A stretch of DNA of 64,000 bases, from contig CM060734.1 of the NCBI GenBank assembly GCA_030704615.1, positions 25,792,001-25,856,000 of the forward strand. The letters run 5' to 3'. The notes under the pieces were generated by a model. The model worked only from the letters and a program-made list of their open reading frames with translations, searched no databases and was not told the origin of the DNA. Position 1 is the stretch's first letter; every line of letters starts with the position of its first letter. This document shows positions 19,716 through 29,148 of the stretch, piece by piece. Both the position numbers and the translations under genes were made by a program. This stretch comes from Takakia lepidozioides (taxonomy: Eukaryota > Streptophyta > Takakiopsida > Takakiales > Takakiaceae).

Positions 19716-22341
19716 TGTAGTGTGAATGCAGGGGAGTGACATTGAAATTTTTGTTCACCGAGATTCTACATTTCTACAAAAGAAAGGGCCCTGGTACCAA
19801 TGTGAAAATAGGTTGAGTTGTCCCTGCAATTTATTCCATACATGTTTCTAGGTTACATCATGGGAACGATGGGGAACTCTTGGCCAGGATGAAAGTGGCT
19901 AAGTCATGACCAGGCGTATTTTCTTCCGGATGATGAATGGATTACATCCATGCTTACTAGATGACTCCTAGGAACGAGGACGAAAGATCCAGTGCCAAGA
20001 ATGCAACAAATTTGTGATTAACTCTGTTAATGAAACCTAGCACGTTTTCCGTTCGTGAAAGTGGATGATTTTCGTCACTGGCGGTTACCCTAGAAACGCG
20101 GGACGAGGAAGATGAAGGGGCAGATGACGGGGGCTCTGAGCAGATGCTGCGAACAGTGGAATTAGCAGGGCATTGTGTCAAGGGCGATTGCATCTATGCT
20201 GGGGCATCTGGCTTGAATTAAGGGAAGTGTTAATGTAGAGGATTAAGGCACAACTTGATAATCTGTGCAGCAGGGAAAGCGGTGCCGCCATCTTCTTGGT
20301 AATGAACGATTTCTGGAGGATATGCTTACAGGGAGATCGGCGTGGCATGCGATGGAGCAATCAGTTAACAGGCGGTGCCGTCGCTGCTATGGTGAATGGG
20401 TAGCTTAGGGCTTGCTGGAGGATAATCGTGCAGGGAACAACTAGGTAATTTGTGTTCAAGCAAGGTGAAGGGAGGCGGTGCAGTAATCATTTCATAGCTT
20501 TGAAGAAAGGGAGTGCTGCAGGATGATTCATGAAGGGCAAGGGAAGTAATATCATGTGCTACTGACAGAAGTAAAGGTGAAGGAGCAGCTCGACATGACG
20601 AGCATCTGCCAGAGGTAGGGTGTGCAAACTGATACTGCCACCATTGCATTCATGTGCGATTATTGAAAGCTGCACTTGTGGGAGAAACAATTGCTGCCAG
20701 ATGACAGGCAGCGATGGGATTACTGACTTGGCCACATGTTGACTGGTGCAATCGCCAGAATGAGGGCATTGGCTTGTGGACAGTGAATCAGGTTATCTGT
20801 AAATAAGGAGGCAAGGAGTGAAATGTACAGAGCAAGAAGCTTTCAGATGATGACTGTCTTCTTGTTATAAGATCATATCAGATCTTAGGGTAGATTAGCA
20901 GAGATGGTGGGATAGGGTAGTTAGTTGGCAAGTGACAGGGTTACTGCCATGGACTGAAGCAGAGCCATCATGACTCACTAACGCTTGAATCAACGAATAT
21001 CTGAAAGGTGGAGTGGCAGAGCGATGACAGGATCTGACATGCATAGATATTTGTTTTTACAACGTGGCATTCAGACGACAAGAGGAGTTAGGGTAGCTGC
21101 TGACAGAGATGGTGAGGTGCCATTTCGGGCAGGCAATCCCACCGCTTCACCTGAAGTATAAGACAGCTAAGTTCGTAGATGCATGGCTCTTCTCTCAGAC
21201 TTAGGAATAGTGGCTTCTTTTTCACTTAGGAATAGTTGTTGTTGCTTTGACTTAGGAGCTCTCAAGCAAGACTGATGTAGGAGATAAGATTTTGAGAAAT
21301 GGAATGGAGGTGGCCTGACTTCAAACCAGGGAGATTGTAGAGAGGATGTGAGAGGATGCATATGTCCGTGGGGATATTGATTAGAGGGCAGATGCAGTCC
21401 CACCATAGTCACTGAGTGTATGATGTTTTTTTTTGCTTCAGATCATCTGTTTCCAGTAGCATGAATCTGGACCCAATGTTGCATTGAAGGTTGATGTCAA
21501 ATGTACATGCAATTTTGAGCACAGTAGAGCACAAACCAGTAGGGTTAGCTGCCTTTTTAACAATAGAAAGATGAGGGTGATGGTGTTTCATTGGAGAACT
21601 AGGGTATTCTGAATTTATGTGGCATGCATACATTAGAGGGATGAAGTGGAAAATTATCTTAAGCTATTTAGTGTAGCTGCCTTACTGAAGCTGAAACCTG
21701 AAGTTTGATCCCAGAATGAGGGATTTAGTTTGGGAACTCTGTTGGTTCAAAGCTGAATGCAAAAGGTAAGGATGGGGTAGAATGTAGATACAGATAATGG
21801 GCTCTTTATCACTGACTGACTGACCTGAATTGTCTCTGAAAGCAATCAGAATGGAGGGCCTTGTTTGGGAAGAGAGAATGACCAAACAGGGAATGTGGGG
21901 CATCCTTGAGATATCAAATCACAAATTTTGTGTCTGGTCCTACTGGATGTGTTGCCTTGGTGTAATTGCACAGCATGTAGGAAGGGTGCAGTGTTCTACA
22001 TGATACCCAGGGAATATTTGGTCATGCAAGGGTGAGAAAAGAAATCTGGAGAGCTGCATAGAAAAAGGAAGAACGAAGGGATAACTCAGTTGTAAGCTGA
22101 GAGATAAAGATGGAGAAACTTCCCAGTCCCATCCATGTTTTCTCTTCCGCTGCGGCATGGATGAGGGCATCTGGTCTCTGGTCATTAACAGTAAAAGGGT
22201 CAATGATTGAGGATAGTGATTTAGGGTAGCAAACTTGTCTTCACTAGGGTGTAATGGGCTGGGGCAGCCAGCTTCTTTGCACTACGAACCAGATTTAGAT
22301 TTTTACAGAAGGGATTCATGCCCTTCCTTTTTCACACTACA
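19716..22341 (+). mobile_element. giant solo LTR (2.6 kb), copy 1
   Basis: Starts TGTAGTGTGAATGCAGGGG and ends TTCACACTACA, so the termini are an 11-base perfect inverted repeat. It is flanked by CATA on both sides (19,712-19,715 and 22,342-22,345). Near-identical to 54,820-57,444, and related to the 5' LTR of G7 (60,511-62,904), which has a primer site next to it. That identifies the 2.6 kb unit as an LTR and not a DNA transposon. It interrupts a PPR fragment. Small minus-strand frames inside it have no recognisable domain. Confidence 0.85.
21157..21163 (+). promoter_or_regulatory. TATA-like box in giant LTR copy 1
   Basis: GTATAAGACAG preceded by CCCACCGCTTCA. The pair is conserved in all three giant LTRs (21,157; 56,265; 61,582) while flanking sequence has diverged in G7, so it is the likely core promoter. 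Confidence 0.55.
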
Positions 22342-22371
22342 CATAGGTCTCCAAAGCGAGGTTAGCTATTT

Positions 22372-22400
22372 CATGAGCATGAGCGGCATGAGCGGAGTAG
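22372..22400 (+). repeat. candidate terminal repeat GCTATTTCATGAGC, copy 2
   Basis: GCTATTTCATGAGC followed by ATGAGCGGCATGAGCGG. Lies at the edge of the PPR fragment and opens the segment that contains the GGCGCC blocks and MULE-type transposase. Matches 9,822. Confidence 0.4.
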
Positions 22401-22589
22401 CAAGACAATCGGTTTTCATGAGCAGAAGTACAAATTTCGAAAATAAAAAAACATTATAAAACATTAATTTAATGCAATGTGTCAGAAAAAACAAATATAT
22501 TATTCGGCACCTTGAAGGGAAAATTGTAGTTTTGAGAGTTGTGCTCATCATATTTCGTCTTCCGTTCATGCCAATTCCCAGCGACATGT

Positions 22590-22985
22590 GCAAAAATGGC
22601 GCCGAATTTCGTGGTAATAGGGTCCGTAACCGGAAAAAACCGCGACGTATTTCGCGGTAATAGGTCTCTCTGGCGAAAAATGGTGCCGAATTCCGCGGCT
22701 ATAGGTCCCCTCATGACAGGTGTGTAAGCCCAAAATTTGGAAATGTGGCGCCGAATTTCGGTACATGGTGCCGGGGATTGCACAGATGTTGGGCAGTTCT
22801 GGGCCATGTAACTGGAAATTCGGCGCCATTTTTCCAGTGCATGTTCGGACTTAGCCAGTTTTCAGCGCGAAATAGGGAAATTCGGCGCCATTTTTCCAGA
22901 CACGGGTACCAGTGCATGTTGGGACTTAGCTAGTTTTCGGCCCAAAATAGAGAAATTCGGCGCCATTTTTCCATAAATGGCCCCA
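22590..22985. repeat. GGCGCC block downstream of the transposase gene
   Basis: Five or more copies of AATTCGGCGCCATTTTTCC or its inverse, at irregular 50-75 base spacing, with GGACTTAGC blocks as in the 10,293-10,905 array. It lies between the putative terminal repeat and the transposase stop codon. Confidence 0.75.
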
Positions 22986-23126
22986 CAACTGCTGTTGGAT
23001 CTCAGTTTGAATGGAATATTGCCTCATTCCAGGAGTTTTGGGGTGCATTTCATTACACTGCAAAAAAAAATCTGATACATGAAAATGCAATTGAAAATAT
23101 CCATATGGAGGATTCCCTTTGCCCCA

Positions 23127-26100
23127 TCAATGATTTCTGGATTCCCTAAGGAGGAGTTTGTGCAGCTCGTTCACGCTCAACGCCGGTGCATGAATAAAGT
23201 CATCAATAGTCACGTTCATCCTCAACCTCTTCAGGTAAATGTAATACATATGTTTGCACGGATAATACTTTGAACCCTTCTTTGCTTCCATCAACGAGAA
23301 GTCCGTACAATTGCAAGTCGGCTCCACTCCAATTGTAATTGTGTATACATCGTTGCGTACAGCCGAGCCGGCCGTTACCATCCGATAAACACGCCCAAGG
23401 CCGGGTGGAGGTACGTCCACGGAGCTCTGAATAGTGCAAGCCATCCCAAGAGCATTGGCAATCCGAGTCTCATTCAACTTGTTGGGAGGGTGTCGTCTCT
23501 TCACTCTTCCGAATCGCATTGTGGGATGTGCAGAATTGTCCAATCCGTCTCTACTGGATTGAGCAGTCTGCAATGGCTGGGTCTGAGGAACCGGAAATGC
23601 GTGGGCCGGGACGTCTGTGCGTTGCACCATTCGAAATCCTGCTGCAGATAGAGCATCCGCCTCATTTTGAGAAAGGCTGCAACCCGGTGCAACAGGCCAG
23701 ACGCCCGGAGGCTCCGGCATTCCCTGAATCCCGTACTTACACAGGTCATTATGTCGTGCCTACAGAACCAAAATGTCTGCGTTGTGGCGTGAGCAAATGT
23801 GGGAGTAAAAAATCTGCCGCTGAAACAAGGTGCAGGTACAGCACCGTGTGGGTTCCTCCGAATCATCTCACCACAGCGTGCTCTCATATCCACCCAGATG
23901 GCGCAGCACTTCCCGGCAATGTCCTCGCAATTCTCCACTGTGACTCCGACACTCTTGTCTCCACAATGGGAATGTTGTACTGCTTTACTATAGATGGCTC
24001 ATTATGTTGTCGGGGCATGCGCCCTGTGCTCAAAGGAGATGGCGATCTTGAACGTGCAGGACTTGCAGTGCTCGACGAGACCTCCTTGGGCAACATCACA
24101 GGATCACGAGGGAGTGTGCAAATATTCTTGTCAGCTCGCCATGAATCCTCTTCTCCGCCAGGTGCCTCGTCAAGTCTTCGTCTCACTGGACGGGTATGAA
24201 CATCTCCTTCCAAATGTTGGCCTCTTCGAAGCAATGGCGTGTCCCAAAGGCCCTCTCGCAAGGCCGCCGCCCACTTCCGAGGATTCTTCGATCTGGAGGC
24301 AGTCCGCATCAGCATTTCCTACCTGTCCGGCCCCAAGCCCCACTGTTTCCCTTTCAAGAACTCGTTGTACCTGCTTTGCTGCATAATTGACCTCACAATG
24401 TCCTCCGTTGTGGCAGTGAGGATGTCCACCAGATGCGCCGTAGAGGAGGCACGCCAGGAAGAGTGCACTGATTCGGCCATGTTTGTCGTGGGCATGTCGG
24501 TGTCGGAGTTGAGACACATCCTGCACAAGCACATGTTGAGGTTACAAGCAAGTTACAAATAATGCCAAAAATAATATTCAACGGGACGCGAATTGGTGCA
24601 ACTCACCTCCCGCATATAGTCGCCGAACTGGAGGAAACGATAATGCCACCATGCTAGCCAACTGACCATTGCTCCCTCGTCTGATTTCCTTACAGCATCT
24701 GACGATGTCCATCAAGCCCGTATACATGCAAACTGTGTCATCCAAGGTGGGAGCGCGCTTCCACGCAAGACACATGGAACGGTGCTCCTCTCTGAAATCT
24801 GGCGCCACGAGCCTGGTACTGCAAAAGGCTCTGCAGAAAATGGAACCCACAAGATCTCTCCTTGCCTTCCATGGGAACATTGGGGTCTTGCCCGTACATC
24901 CTTCGGATGGCAGCCCAATTTGCTTGTGCGTTGTCCGCCATGAAACCACGGAAATTGGGAGGGGGCAATCCCGCCTTGGCCATCTGTTTGTTTATTCCCT
25001 GCCAAAGAAGCATCTCCGATTGTGTGTCCTCTCCTTTCATCTCACAAATAACAATTGTCATTAGCATCCTGCAGTGGGTGTCGTAGACATGTGCACCCAT
25101 TGTCACCCACTGGTGATTTGTAATTCGCTTGATATGGTCGAACATGACCCAACTGTTTGACAAGTCCCCACTCATCATCCTGTCAACCAGTTCGACGCCG
25201 CTGCCAGGTCCACACGTCGACATTTTGAATAGGAAACAACGATCTGCCTCAGTCCCTTGTCCTGGAAACCGACGAGCCACGCCCAATTTTCTGTTTGCAT
25301 GACACAATGTGGTTTCGGACATTCGGTGAACAGACGTGGGACACCGACTCCAGCAATGCCTCCATTTCCTTGTCATCGAGAGGAACTCTGTCGGAGCCGT
25401 CTTCCGACATAATTCTGGCCAACGCCATCTTATGGGCGGCTTGGAGCTGTATCTGTTTGGGTTTGGCACCCGGTCTCAACTTAACCTCCTCCTGAACGAG
25501 CTGCTCTACCTCGTGGGCAGCCTCCCGCGAGTTCCCCCTCGCCAATTTGTGACAATGGGAATCAACGTGTATGCAAGCTCGGGTAAGGTCAGGGAAACGG
25601 TGCAACACATAGAACTGCTTGGCATTACAAACAAACATGCAGTGTGGTGGTTCTTTGCAATGCGCACACTTAAATGTGGAGTTCGGAACCTTCTCCTGAG
25701 CTCAAAATGGTTGATGAGCTGTGCCTGTCCAATCGGTCTCGTTCCTGTGACATCTGGATTTAAAGTGGAAGCAAGTTGGGGAGAAACACCGCAACGCGCC
25801 CGCACAAACAACGTAGCGCACCCGCACACCATCGAGCATCTTCATGCTGGTGGTTTTGGTAACGCACCAAGGATGACCGTCATGTTTTCTATCCATATCT
25901 GTCAACATTCCGGACGCCCTCGAGTAGTCCGCCCGAGGAGGGAACTCAAAGAAGATACTACCGTCAACATCTGCGGGAAGGCATGTAACCGATTTAATTG
26001 CAAACTTGCTGTAGTCCAGCCCGGCCAGCTCCAAGCGGTGTCCCTCCATGTGAAGCCCTCGCAGAATTTCAAGAATAGATCGAACTGCGGTGCTCGTGCT

Positions 26101-26640
26101 GGGAATATGACTCCCTCGTCCACTGACGTCCATTGAGGACTTGCCTGATCTCCAGGACGATCTCGGAACTTCCATGACCTCGTCTGAGTCGGACAGGTTG
26201 TGAACAACCCGGTTCTCGCTCGTCTTCATGGACGGGTTCGGCTCTGGATTTACTTCGTTGCGGACTTCTCTCTTTGAGGTAGCCACTCTCTGATTCACGG
26301 ATTGTTTCGTTGAAGGCGCCAGGATAGAAGGTGCATTTGGCGGGCAAATGAAGTCCCCAACAGCCCTGTATATGACGCTGTCCGATGGTGGAACTCGCCA
26401 TCGCCGAAATCATTGTGGAGCACAACAATACTCTCGACAACAACGCCGTTTGAGTCCTTCCTTTCCTCCTCCAAAAAAACCGACCCCGGTTTCAGGTGGT
26501 ATCGAACGCATAGATATTTCTCCATTACCCGGCAGATGTCCCCTCTGCACGGAAATGAAGCTCTATGCTCGTGAGGAGGGCAGTACACTGTAGCGCTCGG
26601 GTTTTCCGCCATGGGAGATGTGCACACAAGACTGCCAGGA
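23127..26640 (-). pseudogene. MULE-type transposase gene with SWIM zinc finger, multi-exon
   Basis: Minus-strand gene in pieces, read 26,640 to 23,127. N-terminal MAENPSATVYCPPHEHR region; acidic serine-rich linker; a Cys/His-rich DNA-binding region (KCAHCKEPPHCMFVCNAKQF, ACIHVDSHCHKLARGNSRE); then the DDE core. Candidate catalytic residues are D in MFDHIKRITNHQWVTMGAHV, D in GFMADNAQANWAAIRRMYG, the C-x2-H signature in ERSCGFHFLQSLLQY, and E in TTNMAESVHSSWRA. A SWIM finger follows (PTCNCTDFSLMEAKKGSKYY then PCKHMYYIYLKRL). This order is that of Mutator-like transposases. Several joins look like introns, others like frameshifts. It would cut and reinsert its own element in the nucleus. A second fragment is at 34,530-34,870. 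Confidence 0.75.
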
Positions 26641-26849
26641 TAGCGTCCGGGCAAGCTCCCTAGTAGAAGGGGGATGCAGCGATGGGAAGGAATGCGGTGC
26701 CGATTTGTCCGAGCGACGAAGCCTGATCCAAATCCAGGGAGCCAACTATCTCAAAAATCCACAGTCAGAGTGTTAATGAACCTTGTCTCCGGAATGCGGC
26801 CCTTGGTCTTTGCGCAATAACTGCCAACGGTATGCAGTCAGAAAGTGGG

Positions 26850-27960
26850 GGGCCGTCCGGATGATGTCGGCTGAAGGGGAGAAGCCGGCACCGTGCCGTC
26901 ACATTACTACCCCCGAATGGAAATTCGGCACCGAATATCCAACCGGGGCCGCACGGATGAAGTCGCCTGGGGCAGAGAGGCCGGCACCTGTCCGATAGAG
27001 AACATCCCCTGGATGGAAATTCAGCGCCGAATTTCCATCCGGATCCCCCCAAAGGAAGTCGTGTCGGGGGGTCAAGCCGAAAACTGGCCGACATAAAAAC
27101 CTCCCCGGATGGAAAAACGGCGCCGAATTTCCATCCGGGCCCGTTTGGAGGCAGTCGGGGAGGGGGAAGAGGCCGGCACATGGCCGTCACATTTCAACCC
27201 CCGGACGGAAATTCGGCACCGAATATCCAACAGGGGACGCCCGGATGAAGTCGCCTCGGGCGGAGAGGCCGGCATGTGTCCGACGGAGAGCATCCCCTGG
27301 ATGGAGATTCGGCGCCGAATTTCCATCCGGGCCCCCCCAAAGGAAGTCGTGTCGGGGGGTCAGGCCGAAAACTGGTCGACATAAAAACCTCCCCGGATGG
27401 AAAAACGGCGCCGAATTTCCATCCGGGGCCGTTCGGATGCAGTCGGGGAGGGGGGAGAGGCCGGCACCTGGCCGTCACATTTCAACCCCCGGACGGTAAT
27501 TCGGCACCGAATATCCAACAGGGGACGCCCGGATGAAGTCGCCTGGGGCGGAGAGGCCGGCACGTGTCCGACAGAGAGCATCCCCTGGATGGAGATTCGG
27601 CGCCGAATTTCCATCCAGGCCCCCCCAAAGGAAGTCGTGTCGGGGGGTCAGGCCAAAAACTGGTCGACATAAAAACCTCCCCGGATGGAAAAACGGCGCC
27701 GAATTTCCATCCGGGGCCGTTCGGATGCAGTCGGGGAGGGGGGAGAGGCCGGCACCTGGCCGTCACATTTCAACCCCCGGAAAATTTGGCACCGAATATC
27801 CAACAGGGGACGCCCGGATGAAGTCGCCTCGGGCGGAGAGGACGGCACCTATCCGACAGAGAGCATCCCCCGGATGGAAATTCGGCGCCGAATTTCCATT
27901 CGGGCCCCATCAAAGGAAGTCCGGTCGGGTGGTGAGGCCGAAAACTGGACGATATAAAAA
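26850..27960. repeat. 288-base tandem array of GGCGCC palindromes
   Basis: About four units: GGATGAAGTCGCCT recurs at 26,955, 27,243, 27,531 and 27,816 (periods 288, 288, 285). Each unit carries about three palindromic blocks of the form GGAAATTCGGCGCCGAATTT plus CC. Because 288 is a multiple of three, long frames run through in several phases on both strands; they are by-products. The array lies in the divergent interval between the transposase and ParB-like genes. Confidence 0.92.
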
Positions 27961-28250
27961 CCTCCGAATTACCAGCATGACGAAAATTTGGCGCGCCGCC
28001 CTACCTGGCGGATGGAAATCCGCCGGATTTCCATCCATCCGCGAGCAGAATTACCTGCGTGACGGAAATTTCGCGCGCCACCCTACCTGGCGTATGGAAA
28101 TCCGGCGCCGGATTTCAGTCCATCCGCGCGCAGAATTACCTGCGTGACGGAAATTTTGCGCGCCGCCCTACCTGGCGGATGGAAATTCGGCGCCGGATTC
28201 CCATCCTGCCGCGCTCCGAATTACCTCTACGTTGGAAATTCGGGGCCGAG
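27961..28250. repeat. 84-base tandem array with GCGCGCC and GGCGCC cores
   Basis: Four units beginning GAATTACCTGCGTGACGGAA at about 27,965, 28,050, 28,133 and 28,217, each followed by GCGCGCCGCCCTACCTGGCG and a GGAAAT...GGCGCC block. Adjoins and partly shares sequence with the 288-base array. Confidence 0.85.
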
Positions 28251-29148
28251 TTGCGTCACATTTCATCCGACAGGGAGGGCTTCATCCGACATTTAATTAC
28301 GTAGTTGGGCATTAAATGTCCACCGCCGTCCGTTTTGATTCGGGTTGGCGATACAGGGATTCCGCGGCTGCTTCCTCGATACGTACCCTAAATCTGATGC
28401 TAAACTTGGATTAACTTCTATTTGAGGCATGTACCCCAAAAAACTGAGATCTTTTTTCTTTTTGGCTGGGACTTATGCCGCCGCGGCGGAAGTTGAGAGC
28501 TTTGTACTTTGGACGACGGCCAATCTCTCGCATGGCCAAACTTAAGCTCCAGCAGGAGATTCCAGTGTCTTGCTCACAACCCGCGCCAACTGAAGCCGAG
28601 TACTCTCAGGCAAGCCACTTCTGCTTTCGCTTTGTTCGCTTTTGCTTTCGCTTTCGCTTTCGCTTTGTTGTTTCGCTTTGTTTTCGCATCTTCATCCTGG
28701 CATCGCTGGAAGCGTATGGTTGCATCGCAAAAGCAGGAGCTGTTGCGAAGAATGATCAAGGTCTGAGGGGTTAAAAATTAAGGAAATCCATGCTGAGCTG
28801 AGAAGGATGTCTGAGCAGATGAAGTGCCTTCAAAACATTTCACCCTGTTTTCCCGTCTTATGGAATTCCTGATCATTTGTTCATCGTGTTTCATATTACC
28901 GGTTGAGTGAACCTTACATAGTTTGCAATGCGTGTGCAAAGCCGACAGCTCTGGAGAAGGCTGCTTGTGCATGTCATTCTTAGGCATTGGTTGGATTTGT
29001 TTTCATTCTTGTTCCATGGCACTCCATACTTCCTAAACTTGTTTTGTCTTCATTGTTGTTCCACGATTGTTGCTATGGTGGTTGCGCTGCTCGTTGTGAT
29101 GCTGGTTTTGGCACCGATGTTGGTTCTCATGATTTTTGGGAATGACAG
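28251..29148 (+). other. upstream region of the ParB-like gene, possible first exons
   Basis: Contains an imperfect TTTCGC hexamer repeat at about 28,625-28,690. Small frames that could be early exons occur: MPPRRKLRALYFGRRPISRM at 28,475, WKRMVASQKQELLRRMIK at about 28,705 and EIHAELRRMSEQMKCLQ at about 28,785. None can be joined with certainty. Confidence 0.35.

Noticed and set aside
19957-21633. Minus-strand small frames repeated in both giant LTRs (for example at 55,159 and 56,179)
   Set aside because: Their conservation follows from the two LTRs being near-identical DNA; G7 LTR does not keep them and no domain is seen.
19716-22341. Reading the 2.6 kb repeat as a DNA transposon with 11-base TIRs
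   Set aside because: The related copy at 60,511 abuts a tRNA-Met primer site and gag, so the repeat is an LTR.
26783-28304. Many long overlapping frames on both strands, up to 204 codons
   Set aside because: They are translations of the 288-base and 84-base tandem arrays. The period is a multiple of three, so no stop accumulates; repeats of RRRISIR and similar are not protein domains.
28475-28774. 99-codon frame with FRFRFRFVV repeat
   Set aside because: The core is an imperfect TTTCGC microsatellite; kept only as a possible region of early exons.
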